Part shown: positions 12,912-25,228 of the stretch, piece after piece
How the letters are laid out: each line of letters opens with the position of its first letter
Position numbering within the stretch: position 1 is the first letter of the stretch
DNA from: Micropterus salmoides
Taxonomy: Eukaryota; Chordata; Actinopteri; Centrarchiformes; Centrarchidae
Direction: 5' to 3'
Assembly (NCBI RefSeq): GCF_014851395.1
Contig: NW_024040707.1
Coordinates: 5,888,349-5,952,348, forward strand
DNA: 64,000 nt
Translations under genes and position numbers: made by a program
The notes under the pieces: generated by a model
Database searches by the model: none
Told to the model about the DNA's origin: nothing
Seen by the model: only the letters and a program-made list of their open reading frames with translations

Positions 12912-12937
12912 ACACACACACACACACACACACACAC
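12912..12937. repeat. (AC)n microsatellite
   Basis: A pure AC run of 26 bases, complementary in sense to the GT run just upstream at 12804-12835. Confidence 0.95.
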
Positions 12938-13348
12938 TTGGACCTCTATACTCGTGAGGACTGTCTTTGGCATAATACAGCCTAAAATCCCTTTACCCTT
13001 AACATTAGCCTAAACCTAATTCAAACTATTGCTGGAAGGTTTAATCAATCAACAGAAAAAATATCAGCAACCATTTTCAGTTTCAAAATCAATCAGCTTC
13101 TTTGGCCAAGTTTATGTTCACACCCAAGGAATTTGGTGTTTTTTCATTGCTCTCAATGTACTAACACACAGTTCCAAAAACAATTTTCAGGAAGATATAA
13201 ATACAATGCAAAAAATAAATGTATAACTTGTAAGACATTTTCCACTTAAAAATGCCAAACAAAAGGAATTCAACAATTAATTCCAGCATTTTTTATGTAA
13301 AAATGATGTGACTGTAACTTGGACATCTTTAGATTTTGGACATTTCAT

Positions 13349-13352
<4 letters not shown>

Positions 13353-13380
<28 letters not shown>
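13353..13380. repeat. (GT)n microsatellite
   Basis: A pure GT run of 28 bases. Confidence 0.95.
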
Positions 13381-13384
<4 letters not shown>

Positions 13385-15927
13385 GAGTCACTTTTCTTTT
13401 ATTTATTAATTTGTTTTTGCAAGTGAGTAGGGGTTGTAACCTCACAACAATCCACTTGCAGGGACAACACAGACTCCAAGACAAACTCCACATAAGGATA
13501 AAAACCACCAACAAAGTTTTATGTGCTGGAGCACTTCAGGCCAAAAGAAAATCAGATTGATTTTGGGTGAAAACACAGTCAACATCAGAAAGGCATGGAG
13601 TGACCTCCACTTTGTTTTATAACCGACAACACCTACCCAGAGTTTGCTTTCATGCCATTGCACAGGTAAACTAACATTACATGCAAAGCATGTAAAATAT
13701 ATTCTGATTTTGTACTTTAGTTGGCTCAAGTTAGATAACAATTGCAAAATATTATAGTTGTAAGCAGAGCTTGACATCAACACCCGCCAACCTGCCAAAT
13801 GCCGGTGGATTTCAGCCATGGCAGGTAACACAGTTGCTCCCAGTAGCTACTTTGGCGGGTTGAAAAATTGTAGTCTCGTCAAAAGGCATCTGCAGTAACA
13901 AACGCATTGCAATGTGACACTACGACACTACAACTGCCATGAGTACTACTTGGAAACAGTGTTTGCTCGTGAAGCCTATCGCATTGGACTTGGGCGAGTG
14001 ACCGACAACACTGTAGGCTAAACAAGAAAACGTTGTGGGGAAGTGGAGCTTTGTGATGAAAGCACTAGAATGGCCGACATTCAATAACCCCTAGAACAGC
14101 CACCAACCGGAAAACCGAGCATCTATCACACGCGCACACACACACACTGACTTACACACTCCACCGTTATCTCTCCCTCATCCGATTCTCCCTTACTCGT
14201 ATCATTTCCCGGACAACTTGGACATTCACCCTTCTTCTGCTCTGATCCGTCTATCATAGCGACCTGTCAGAATGTGATTAGACAAAAATAATCTGATCTT
14301 ATTTGTTTCAAATGCAGATAGTTTTCTACACTGTTACAGTAGCCTATTTACAGTTCATGATTCTAAGTTTTTCAGGTTTTTATGTTTTTAATTAATCTTC
14401 TACACCCATGCACCACTTTTATTAAATGCAATAAGAAGCTACTCTTTATGTCTTTTTCTTAAAAGATTAGGCTACATGTTTTCAAAAAAAGAAGATTTAC
14501 ACACAACCTTATCAGAGGTAATGATAATGACCTATAGTGTCATACATTTTATGAAGTCTTGAATTGAGCGTGTATCATGTTCATTTACATTTAACAGTGT
14601 TGTAAATCTAGTTCAGGTAAGTTTTAGCATGCCATAGTCAACTTTAATCATAAAAAAAAAAATTTTTTTAGCAGTTTTAAGTCCAAAACCCGGCAATATT
14701 GTTGCTTTGAGTCTCAGCGGGCGCCATCTTGATTATAACACAATACCTGCGAGCTGCCTGCCTCGACACTTCTGCAGAGAGGAAACGTGCTGCCATTTTG
14801 TCATTTGGAACTTGGTTGTATGGACAGAAAAAGTCAACATTTTTTAACAGTAAATATTGCCAAATTATGGACATTTGCATGGTATATTTCGAAAATGTTG
14901 TATGATAACTCTTAGTTTATTTTCATCAGATTTACAGTTACAATTGCATTCTAGGTGTATTAGAAGATATTCAGTTGCATTATAAACTTCCTTATGATGG
15001 TTTTGATGGTTTATTGCATTAAAATATAGCTTTTTTTTTTACCAGTCAAGGATGACAAATATCTGATTTTTTCTTTATTGCATCTCCATGTAGTCTGTAA
15101 TAGTAAAATAAATATATTAATATACAATGGATTTATATTCCTTAGCTTCTGACTTTTCAAAGGGGAACAGAATTATGCATCTAGGTCAAATGGTTGAGGA
15201 GTTATTCCTGATTCATTTTGGGTATGTTAATTTAGGCGTTTTTTCTGGAAAAAAGGTACCTGTGCCCAACAGGCTAGCCTATGCTGACAGCTAACGGCTA
15301 ACAAATCTGGCGTTGTTTGTTATTGTTTTACCGATACTTGGGTAAACAGCTTCTCCACAGTCTCAGTTGCTGAAAGTTGCATGACCCACATACTATACAA
15401 TAATGCAACATAAGAGCGCAGGACAACACCACAGTGGAATACCCATTCACTACAGTAACATTACTTACTGTGGCCTAACTGTTATAAAGTTTGGCAACAA
15501 TCTCTTTTATAATATTCAGTCTAACTTACTAACCGTTTTTGTTCACATCCAGTACATTTAGCTGTGCTCACATTGCTGAGACACAAATAGTTGTTAAAAA
15601 GGGGAAATAACTGATGTGTAATGTTGGCTAAATGCAGTCAATATAAACGAATGGATTACTCTAACCTCAAGCTGATAAAAATATTATACTAATGTTGAAG
15701 TGGGAGTTTACTTAAGTCTCCAGTATGTTGTGTGAATCTGTCTCTTGGTGTTTCAGTCTCTGTGTGTCTGATTATGCTCGCTCATGAGTTCCAGCATGCA
15801 TCAGGCACACATCAGGTTACAATCTGAAAAACGCACTGCTACTGGCCCCTGAAAACAACATATAGCCCCTTTAACAATAACAGTGTTTAAAATTTTTTAA
15901 AAATAAACCAGATTAATCAATAGTGAA
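13381..15927. other. Non-coding stretch with probable decayed repeats
   Basis: A patch near 13765-13860 contains paired CCCGCCAA / TTTGGCGGGT and GCCATGGCAGG, suggesting the foldback end of an old DNA element. The block around 14690-14880 (CGGGCGCCATCTTGATTATA onward) and the one around 15240-15870, ending CATATAGCCCCTTTAA, read like common fish DNA-repeat wording. I could not pair their ends or find target duplications, so none is called as a separate element. Confidence 0.35.
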
Positions 15928-16335
15928 AATTAAAGCTGAAACGACTTGTTGATTAATCAATAGAAAATGAATCATCATATTAAGGAAATTAGTAATGTAA
16001 TTTTTCACTATGTTCTGATGTCTTAAGTAAGAGTTGTACTTTCGCTAGCTAGAGTCTGTGTGACGAAAAAATCGTCATCAGAGGGTTTACATATAGGCTA
16101 TGTGTGGACATCCACGTGCCTTCTGTTTTTTGTGACCTACGCTACCAGGGCACCAACCAATATTCTGCGCATGTGTGGGTCGAGTCCGCCAAGGTGACTC
16201 CAGAAAGTAATACAAACAGAAGTAGTCCGTACTGTCTATTATATTCGAGGCTTTATACACCAAAATGATTACTTGCTTTACAGAAAATAATCACCAGATT
16301 ATTCCATTAAAAAAAAATTAGTTGTAGCTCTAATT
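15928..16335. mobile_element. Probable non-autonomous DNA transposon with GCTGAAACGA ends
   Basis: The left end AATTAAAGCTGAAACGAC and the reverse complement of the right end, AATTAGAGCTACAACTAA, match at most positions. Subterminal TTGATTAATCAA and AATAATCACCAGATTATT pieces fit the widespread fish family with GATTAATCG motifs near each end. The ends have diverged and no target duplication is clear. The middle holds no coding sequence. Confidence 0.45.
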
Positions 16336-16491
16336 CTAACCATAACCCTAAAACTTAATCAGTCTTAATCATCAAAAAGCTCTTTAAGGAAATGAGGACG
16401 GGAGAAAAATGCCCTCACTTTCTAAAACTGAACTTGAATTACTCTGAAGGACGAAAACTAAACCTGTCCTCATAAAGATAGAAATACATGA

Positions 16492-16592
16492 ACACACACA
16501 CACACACACACGCACACACACGCACACACACACACACACACACGCACACACACGCACACACACACGCGCGCGCACACACGCACGCACGCACA
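16492..16592. repeat. Compound (CA)n/(CG) microsatellite
   Basis: About 100 bases of CA dinucleotides interrupted by regularly spaced CG steps, giving CACACG, a short CGCGCGCG run and then CACGCACGCA. Alternating purine-pyrimidine sequence including a CG run is favourable for Z-DNA. Confidence 0.95.
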
Positions 16593-17214
16593 TAAACATC
16601 CAGAGGCTCGTGTGTAATGCTAACTTGTGAGGACACTGCTGTGCTGTACATTCAGCTTGCCTTACCCAGCATGTCTAACCTTAACATTAACACTGTTACT
16701 GGGCTTTCTGTTCTTCTGTCATCTCCAGCCGAGCATAATGAGCAGTCAAAAGACTGCAGTTGTCACTTCACAGGGAAACATTGTTTAAAAAGGGAGCAGA
16801 AACCGGAGAGAACCTTCGCTGCTACAGACATCTTCCCTGTTATGGTGGTGAATCTCGTTTACAGCCATCACTTTAATGAAAAATAACTTTCTGGTGACAC
16901 AGCAGCGACACAAACTCCTGCTTTCTTTCAATCCATCTGATGTGTACAGAGAAGAAAAACTGGACCTGTGTATCATTTATTACATATTAATTCATCTTAA
17001 GACTGTTGCTGGAAAATTAGATTTTTTTTGCCATTTCTAGATTGAACACAAAACAATCACTGGCATAAAATACAGTTATTGTGGAGGTGAAACCTTAAAT
17101 CCAGCGTATAAGTTATGGTAACTGGAGATACTTCCACCAGACAGAAAACAGTATGCAGGTCTTTCTTTTATTAAAACATTGAGTCAACTTGGGAAAGGGA
17201 GTTAACACCAACCA

Positions 17215-17378
17215 TGTCTCAATTGCTTTTGACCACTTAATGTGCTTTTACGCTAAGTCACATTCACCCATACACACACTTATGTAACAACCGGTGGCAA
17301 ATTGGGGTTCAGTATCCTGCCCAACACTTCGATATGGGGGAGTCGGAGGATTGAACCTGCTCTACCTCCTGAGCCACT
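17215..17378 (-). mobile_element. tRNA-derived SINE, minus strand, partial
   Basis: On the minus strand the head reads GTGGCTCAGGAGGTAGAGCA, a tRNA-like A-box region, followed by GGTTCAATCCTCCG, a B-box-like segment. It continues with a GGGCAGGATACTGAACCCC body. This matches the family seen in + orientation at 19270-19558. Part of the head between the boxes is deleted, and the tail decays near 17215. Confidence 0.55.
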
Positions 17379-19269
17379 TCACGCCAATTAGCTTGCCAGG
17401 CAACCTGATGGCCAGTCCAGGTCTGATTGAGATTACCATGAACTTTGCAGAACACTCAGCTCCACTAGGATCTGAAAATGGTTATGAAAATTATCAACAT
17501 ATTGTTTATTCTGTTCAACACTTTCATAGTGTGGCATGTAATCACAATGGCAGCCCTTAGCGAGGCTTTAGACTTTTGGTGTTGTTTATTTTCATACATT
17601 ATTTTATCGTTCTCACTTAAAACTTGATATTTATTTGTGTTGATATGACTTTCAAGGAAGAGTCCTGGAAAAAGTTAAATGACCATGAAACCAGAAGAAC
17701 TCTCAAATCAGAAATACATTATGCTATTGTAAACAGAAAATTTTAAGTCAGAAAATTAAGTAATTTTTTGTCTAAGATCAGTCAATTACCACAAGGCAAC
17801 TATTATTATTATTATTAAATGTTACTTTTACATTATAAAAATGTTTGTAAAATATTAAATCATTAACTTCAGGTTTTATTTTTCTAAATGGATTATTTAC
17901 TGAATTGTTTGTTTAACAGTGGCAGCAGGCAAAGAACATCAATTCCTGTGGAGTGAGCAGATTCCTGAAATCCAGCTGTGTTCCCAGGACTATTTCAGAG
18001 AAACCAGACACAGATTTCCACAAAGACAACACGCAGGCAATTATTCAAATGAAACCTTCAGTCTTATGTACGATATCATTAAGTTCAGCTGGAAACCCTT
18101 GAGGTTCTGGCGTCTGTATTTCTATCTTTTGAGCTCTGTATCCATCTTCAGTGCTGTTTTCTTCTCAAGTCTTGCAGAGTCTTTACACTCCGCTGTTTGT
18201 CTTCCTGTGTTGTTTTATCCACCTACAGCCCTCTGCTGTGAGAAATCATATTCATAACTGTGTTAACAATTAAACATGATTGCCTCTAGGACAGTGAAGT
18301 CAAGTAAATTACTTGTTGTCCAGCACAAATCTAAATACATCGTGTGTGTGTGTGTGTGGTCCTGCATCCGTGTTCATATCTATGTGTTGTTTGCTTTTAC
18401 AAAATCAAACATTCAAATATGCAAAACTTTAACTAAATGGAAAGCAGTGTCTGATCAGCAACTGTTCTTTCAATACTTCTGTATAAATTGTTCGGTGTGG
18501 GCTATAGCCATTAATCTGATGTGGGTTGCACTTACACTAGACTTCACACATCGGCAGCCACAAAGGAGGTAACCACTTCCCAGTCAACACTCAGGAAATG
18601 AAAGCCTTAAAAGGAGACATTGAACATTTCTCTGCTTGACCCACCACCACTACTTTGGATTATTTGAGAAACTTTAAAACCATTTTTCAAATTAACTATA
18701 GTCCAGAAAGACTTGGACAAAGACAAAAAAACAGGTAGACTAATAAATGTAAAATTTTATTTAGTTACAGTAAAAAAGCTTATGACTTGTGTTTGTTAGA
18801 CCTAAGCTAATAATATAAAAGCTATAAGTAGTGTAAGAAGAGGAGCCAGAAGCTTCCTGCCAGCTCAGACTATGTTCTCTGATGAGGAGGCAGAAAAATC
18901 TGGATGGATTTATGAGGGTGAAGGGGCAGTAGAGAGGTAAGCTAGCTGATGAGGCCAAGCTAATGGACCGCTCTCCACTCAGCAGTTCATCTCTCTCTAT
19001 TCACATATAGATGTCAGCTGGAACCCACACAACTTGTGTATGGAAAGACGAGGACTGCTTCATTAGTACTTTATCAAAGATCTGATAATTGTGCAGAAAT
19101 TGAAGACTTCTATGATGTTTTTACAATTTAATTGACATATCAAAAAATTAAAACAACTCATATACTTCAACAAATACATATTTATTGGGAATGTAAAGGA
19201 AAACACGATACAGGTAAAGGATCTGTGGTCCTTTTATGAGTTGAGGTAAAGCTTATGTTTCACAATCTA
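17379..19269. other. Non-coding stretch, no gene recognised
   Basis: The frames at 17919-18257 (+) and 18276-18572 (+) have no domain or splice support. A short ATT run lies at about 17802-17818 and a short GT run at about 18341-18358. Nothing else was identified. Confidence 0.45.
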
Positions 19270-19558
19270 TGACTGTGGCTTAGAGTTAGTGCGAGTCACC
19301 CGCCGGCTCCCCCAGCCCGTATGCCGAGGACATATTATGTCCTTGGGCAAGATACTGAACCCCAAATTGCTCCCAAAGGCTGTGCCACTGGTGTGTGTGT
19401 GCGTGATGATTACTTTCTTTCTAATGAACAGTTGGCACCTTGCATGGTAGCCCCTGCAATCAGTGTATGAATGTGCGTGAATGGGGTGACTGTGACATGT
19501 AGTGTCAAGCACTATGAGTGACCGAAAAACTGGAAAGTCCATTTGCCATTTAAAAATT
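19270..19558 (+). mobile_element. tRNA-derived SINE, plus strand, decayed head
   Basis: Contains CACCCGCCGGCTCCCCCAG, then CCTTGGGCAAGATACTGAAC, CCCAAATTGCTCCC and a tail with GTGTCAAGCACTATGAGTG ending TCCATTTGCCATTT. These are the body and tail landmarks of a widespread fish SINE-like repeat, of which 17215-17378 is a reverse copy. The tRNA-like head is largely missing or mutated, and a GT-rich expansion lies in the middle. Confidence 0.55.
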
Positions 19559-19841
19559 TGTAGTAAATAAGAAACTGCTTATCCAGTAGGGTTGGAGAGC
19601 TGGAAACTTTCTGACCTCCACCTCTGCCTAAACATAACCAAGACATATTTTGCTGTTAGCTGGTATGTAAATGGAACATCATTGAAATATCTTGTCAGGT
19701 TTTGCAGGTATGTTAGTATAAACCGTTTGCAACTTTGCATATACAGTTCCTTAAAAAGTGTCCTCATTAAAATGATGACAAATGTTATCAATACAGCACA
19801 GATTCTAAACCAAAAGTAGGCTATATAAAAGCGGTTTTAGG

Positions 19842-19888
19842 CAACCTGTTCTCACTCCCTAATCGTCAGATATGGACGCATGGTCAAG
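19842..19888. mobile_element. Left-end fragment of the TTCTCA-ended MITE family
   Basis: CAACCTGTTCTCACTCCC followed by TCGTCAGATATGGACG and TGGTCAAG matches the first about 45 bp of the element at 9999-10278. It stops abruptly where Tc1 sequence begins at 19889. No matching right end was seen on the far side of the Tc1 copy. Confidence 0.5.
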
Positions 19889-20490
19889 CAATGAACTGTA
19901 GCTCCCCTGTGCTGGCAGCACTTATGCTGCACTCATGCTGCCAGCAATCATGCCCACCACCATGCTTGACTGTAGGCAAGAAACTCTTGTCTTTGTACTC
20001 CTCACCTGGTTGCCGCTTGACACCATATCTTGGTCTCATCAGACCACAGGACATGGTTTCAGTAATCCATGTCCTTAGTCTGCTTGTCTTCAGCAAACTG
20101 TTTGCGGGCTTTGTTGTGTAGCATCTTTAGAAGAGGCTTCCTTCTGGGACGACAGCCATGCAGACCAATTTGATGCAGTGTGCGGCGTATGATCTGAGCA
20201 CTGACAGGCTGACCCCCCCAACCCTTCAGCCTTTGCAGCAATGCTGGCAGCACTCAAACGTCTATTTCCCAAAGACAACCTCTGGATAGGATGATGAGCA
20301 CGTGCTCTACACTTCTTTGGTCAACCATGGCGAGGCCTGAGTGGAACCTGTCCTGTTGAACCCCTGTGTGGTCTTAGTCAACGTGCTGCAGCTCAGTTTC
20401 AGGGTCTTGGATATCTTCTTATAGGGTAGGCCATCTTTATGTAGAGCAACAAATCTTTTTTCAGAACTTTTTTCTCTGAACTTACAGTGA
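19889..20490 (-). pseudogene. Tc1-family transposase remnant
   Basis: Minus-strand fragments in different frames give recognisable Tc1 transposase pieces. KDGLPYKKISKTLKLSCST with RTGSTQ is the N-terminal helix-turn-helix region. SAASIAAKAEG and IGLHGCRPRRKPLLKML follow as the second DNA-binding part. LWSDETK, carrying the first catalytic Asp, lies near 20032-20049, and PGEEYKDKSFLPTVKHGGG with STGELQF comes last. The start-codon region is deleted, the frame is broken several times, and the sequence ends before the second Asp and the final acidic residue of the DDE/D triad. It is a molecular fossil with no expected activity. Confidence 0.87.
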
Positions 20491-20538
20491 TGAGTATGAG
20501 GGAATGTGAGAGCGATAACACCAAATTGAACACACCTG

Positions 20539-21117
20539 GGCCCAATCCCAACGTCCACCCTCACAGACTCACAGACTTTGAGGCCGCGTTCCCGGGAAGT
20601 CCGTGAGGGTTTAGGGCTGTCACACTGTCAAATCGTCAAGTGCGCAAGGGCTCTCTCGCGGACATTTTGAACCCTTTTTAGACCCATTTCGTAAGTTCAC
20701 ATTTCTGCAGACTTTGCCTGAAGGAACTGCCCACAGTTCATAGTGGTATGACGTGAAACACAGGGGTTACCAGGGGAAGCCCTGAAGCGAGAGAAAAATC
20801 CCAGCAAATCCGCGTTATAAGAGAAGAAGAAGAAAAACGGTAACAAGCATCGACACCAACGCTGATGTAAACACTGGCAGAATTTTGTTAACTTAAGATG
20901 GTACATAGAACACATTAAATCGGAGGAATGCATCCACCTTATTACACACTTTCAGCGTCATCAAGGTAACGTGATAAGTGGCAAAGTGCTGTCCCGTTCA
21001 TGTATACAGCATTTTGAGCCCTTGCAGCCTCTTGCACTCAATCATTTACCCAGTGACATCAGTAAAGTCTGTGAGGGTTCAGGTCTTAGGGCTTAGGGTG
21101 GACATTGGGATTGGGTC
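20539..21117. mobile_element. Nested non-autonomous element, PIF/Harbinger-like
   Basis: The left end GGCCCAATCCCAACGTCCAC and the reverse complement of the right end, GACCCAATCCCAATGTCCAC, are inverted repeats with two differences in 20 bases. The element is flanked by CTG on both sides (20536-20538 and 21118-21120), and removing it plus one CTG restores an uninterrupted Tc1 non-coding segment (ACACACCTG joined to CTCCCC). A 3-bp CTG duplication in an ACACCTG context fits the CWG target preference known for some fish Harbinger elements. The 579-bp interior has no transposase. A 4-bp CCTG duplication cannot be excluded if the ends are trimmed differently. Confidence 0.72.
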
Positions 21118-21345
21118 CTGCTCCCCTTTCACACCTGAGACAAAATCACATGACACAGGGGAAGGAAAATGGCTAATTGGGCCCAATTTGGACATTGTCA
21201 CTTAGGGGTTACTCACTTTTGTTGCCAGTGGTTTAGACATTAATGGCTGTGTGACGTGTTATTTTGAGGGGACAGCAAATTTACACTGTTATACAATCTG
21301 TATACAAAAATGTTAGGGCTGTACTCACTTTTGTGAGATATTGTA

Positions 21346-23053
21346 CAGATACAGTTACCGTCCACACTTACGTGCAATGTAGGGTGTCTAGTCAAAAAAG
21401 AAAACCCCACCCTAGTATCCCTTGGAATAACATACATAATGGTCGATTCTACACCTCACGATTTACGTCCTTCGTCTCTTGTAAAGTGTGAATCTTCAAA
21501 CATGTGCCAGTTGTAATCATAGACATGGTTTGATCTGATTTGATCAGTTTTAAATGGCTCCCTCAGAACCTACATGCATTGAAACACACCAAACTTATAA
21601 GTGGATTTCAACCATCCAAATTAAGCGATTTGTGAGAAAGCTGACATTTTGGGATACTGAAGGGTCTCAGATCAGTGAATACTCAGCAGGCTCCATGTAA
21701 TTCTCCATGTAATAAATCACTTTAAAGAACTGAGTTTTATGGACTTGCTTTCCTTTAATGACTCTGGGGGGAGTTTCTGTCTCCTCCTAATCCTCTGACT
21801 GATGTTGAAAGTGAAAGCTTCAGGCTTTTCGGTCTGCTTATCTGACCATAGAAACTCCACTGTTAGCAAATCAGCCTGTGTGCTAAATTAACATGTGCAA
21901 AGTCAAGGGTTTTTCTAGTCCTCTGTTTCTTGGGTTCAACTTTCATTTTGGTGTATCTCTAACTTTCTTTCAGGGCTTCTGTTTCCTTATTTTTTTGTAT
22001 TTTGCTTCAAATTTTTATTATTTCCAGATGTTTTCTGTCAATTTCTTAAACATTTATTTTGAGCTTTTTGTTTTAAGCTTTTTAGGTTTTTCATTTTTTG
22101 AGGCTTGAATTAACATTCAATCTTTTAAGATTACTTTTTTGCGAATTCGTTCCCTCTTTCTGTCTTTAAAGCAAGCTTGTCTTATTCTGAGCTTTCTGTC
22201 AGTATTTCATTGATGCTTTAATATCCAGCTCCACGCAGTTGTTTTTGTCAAACCAACTTCCAACTTTTGTTTCCAGTTTATTTGAAGCTTTGTTGCAAGA
22301 TTTCCATTTCTCAAACATTCTTTTCCAAATTTCTTGTAATATTTTAAGTTTTTGTGTTATGAGCTTCCTGATCAACTGTCTAGCATCCTAGGTGTTCATT
22401 TGTATTTACGTAGCTTTAACTTTGACATTTCCTTAACATAAAGGCCAGTATCTGTAAAGCAAAAATAACTGAACAGTTCTTATTGTTTCTTTGGGAAAGA
22501 GATACATTTACAATGTTTTGATGACATTTGCTCTTGTTCCTGTGGAGGTTAAATCCACTAAGTTGCTTTGGACAAAAGTGACAAAATGAATGCAATATAG
22601 AGTTAGAATAACTTAGAAACACCAAAATATCTTTTATAATGCAACTTTAACCACATCATTGTCACTTTACCTAGCAATTTTGTCTCCTTATTTTAGTCTT
22701 AGCCTCTTGTTTATTCATTTTTTACTTTCTCTGTTCTGTCCCTGTGCTGCTGCAACAATCGAAATTATCCCTGCTTGGGATTAATAAAGGCTTCTTTTCT
22801 TATCTTATTAAAGGACATTGTTCTGCCACAACCTGAGAGCTTACTAGACTCCAACAGTATCATGGACGCACAGGTTTCTGTTCAAATCCAACACATCACC
22901 TTCATTATCCAACTCTCCCATCTTTTCTGTCACTCTCCACTAAAAGTTAGCAAGCAGTTCAAGATCTAAAAATCATTATTTCAAAAATGATGGTGGACTG
23001 GTGCAGATGTTTTAAAAGTCCCTCTGAAGCTTGGAGTCTGTGTGTACCCACCG
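21346..23053. other. Non-coding stretch; one small repeat tail
   Basis: T-rich sequence at 21880-22130 and 22200-22380 yields Phe/Leu-rich chance frames. At about 22718-22808 a segment with CTGCTGCAACAATC, CCCTGCTTGGGATTAATAAA and a TTCTTTTCTTATCTTA tail looks like the 3' end of a fish retroposon. A similar tail occurs at about 27942-28060. No gene was seen. Confidence 0.45.
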
Positions 23054-23139
23054 AAGTGTATCACAGCAGCAGCAGCACTGATCTGAGACCTCTAATTAGC
23101 TCCCTGTGCTCTCAAACTCATAATGACCCTCATTTGTCA
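23054..23139 (+). repeat. 86-bp duplicated segment, copy A
   Basis: Aligns over its full length without gaps to 25229-25314, with 68 of 86 positions identical by my count. Two 10-base-plus blocks are perfect or near-perfect: TCTAATTAGCTCC and TCTCAAACTCATAATG. TAATTA is a homeodomain-type core. The flanks do not align. I do not recognise it as a transposon family; a duplicated regulatory element or an ancient repeat are both possible. Confidence 0.75.
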
Positions 23140-25228
23140 GGGAATGTGCAGCTTGTGAGTGATACAGCGACGGAATGTGAGTTCAGGTGAAGCAAAAGGA
23201 AGGAACTGCGGCTCCCCAGGGGGAATGTAACAGTGTGAATTTACACTCCCTTGCTTGATGGGGGCGCTATAATTGAAGGGCAAAATTTCATTCAAACATG
23301 ATATCTAAAACACAACAGGTCTGATGGGGGAGTGAGTCGTAATATTTGAAAATATTACACCAATTAGCCAGATGGGGGCATTGTAAAACGATCTTCCGCC
23401 TGTACATTACTCCCTCCAAATTAGGCTTTAAAAGGTTTTAATCAGGGTTTTACCTAGCTACAAATAAGGCGGAGGTGGTATCATGCTGATCAAGTGCACA
23501 CATGTGCATGTGTACCGTGTCTTCAACTGGCTCAAGCAAACACTTTTTTAAGCAACGTATTTTGTTTATTTTACCTAATTTAAATTATTAGCTTTTCTCA
23601 GTCACATTCTCAGATGGTAGGTATTGTAATGAACTAATATCATGTTTTACAGATGTTTGTTTGAACTTCTTCTGTTTGAACTTCTGTTCAATAAAGTGGA
23701 GGGGGGTGAAGATGGCATTCAGTCACATATAGAGGCTCTTAGAGCAGCATTCACAAATGCCTACTGCCATTTGCAACAGTATTTATTGCTTTGAGGTTTG
23801 AAAAAACAAATAAATGATAAAGATGATAGGTTGCAAAATACTTCTTTTACTCTTCAACAATTACAGCTCCCTTGAGACTTTGCCAGCTGTACTATAGCTT
23901 AGCCTCAGATGTGGTTGTTGAATACTAAGGTGTCAATGAGTTGCTCAGTGTTTACTGTCCAGAACAGGAGCAGATACTCGTTTATCTTGGAATATGGACA
24001 TAAACCCCAGAAACAAGTTTCATCTTTTCCGAAAAAAATGCAAAATGTATTGTCAGACGTGACAGATGTGTTTTTAGCCGTGCTTTAATTGGGCTAGTAC
24101 TCACCAGTAGGAAGTACTGCCACATTAGGTTTCTGTCAACTGTGTACCTTTACTCAATACTGCTGCTTTCTAATTAATGTACTCAATGGTATAAGCCTAG
24201 TTATTATAAGATTTGGCCAAATTGACACATTTCCTGCTCAGACCAGCCATAAGTGGAGTCAAATGTGCAGCTGCTATGGGAAGTACATCATTGAATTCAG
24301 TCAGAAAGCAGCTGGTAAGAGGCTACATTTTGTTATGAGATAGTAATTTGTACTCTTAAATTAATAATTCAAATATGCACAATTTATGCTGTGTCTGTTG
24401 CAACTAGATCCCTGTCAGCATTTCAGGCACTTGTGTTCAGTGATTTCCCAAATTAAATTTATAATATAACGTGTTTTCTTAATGTTGGTGCTCAGAGTAT
24501 TAAATAATGAATTTTCATGGTGGAAAAGTAATTGATTAAGGTGAATTTGGTGTGATGGGCAAAGCTGGATTACCCACCTGGCACAGCAGGCAACTGCCCA
24601 AGGGCTCCTGACCCCTAAGAGTCCCAACAGTCTCAGATTCACTTTGTTTCAATTGTGTTTTGGTAATTAATGGTAATTTGGTGATTAATTGCACATTTGC
24701 TAGAATTTGAACAACTTCAGTACAATATCATCTAAGGATGACTTTTTTTGTCGCCTCGCCTTCCAAAAGAGTCCAGTGGTCACATATTACATATACCTAA
24801 ATAGTGGTGATTGCCCAAATTAACACAGTAGGTACCCAGCAGCACATTTTTGCTTAACAGACAAATCTGTCTGACATGAGGTAGACCTCAGGGCCCTCTG
24901 GTTTTAATGTGGTTGAATTTCTTGCAGGAACTGTTAGTGTTTCCCTGGTAACAGCAGTATCTTTATGTACTGTACATATTTTGGTAATGATGGGACATGC
25001 CTTTGGGTTGTAGAACATTCACTGTTACTCTTATGTACATTGAGTTTGAAGTCCTTGCTCTACCTATGAGTGATAAAGAACTTTCCAATAACTACAAACT
25101 TATATATTTTAATTTCAGGGTTGTTTGGGGCTATGTGGGAAGCTTTGCATAAAACCTTAATTTTATAATTGTGGTAAGACTGTGACAGAGCTTTCTCTTC
25201 AATGCAGAAACTCTGCTCGGTTTTTCTA
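23140..25228. other. Non-coding stretch between the two duplicated segments
   Basis: No gene recognised. A patch at about 24535-24625 (GGCAAAGCTGGATTACCCAC onward) resembles the wording of a hAT-type repeat end but is too short to call. The rest is AT-rich unique-looking sequence. Confidence 0.4.

Larger units (their letters stand above)
19889..21345 (-). mobile_element. Decayed Tc1-type transposon, truncated, with a nested insertion
   Basis: The right boundary is a Tc1-type terminal repeat: TACTCACTTTTGTGAGATAT at 21322-21341, followed by TG and then TA at 21344-21345. An internal partial copy of the same motif (TACTCACTTTTGTTGCCAG) starts at about 21209. The left boundary is inside the transposase, so the other terminal repeat and the 3' coding end are gone. 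The transposase reads leftward. A second element (20539-21117) splits the segment upstream of the coding region. Removing it leaves roughly 880 bp of a family normally about 1.6 kb long. The missing half and the frameshifts make it immobile. Confidence 0.85.

Noticed and set aside
16384..16651. Cys/Val-repeat open frames on the minus strand
   Set aside because: Produced by the compound CA/CG microsatellite, not a cysteine-rich protein.
19842..21400. Tc1 inserted into a MITE, with the MITE right end beyond the Tc1 copy
   Set aside because: The Tc1 copy starts inside its transposase rather than at its end, and no MITE right end was seen after 21345; a deletion or rearrangement junction is more likely.
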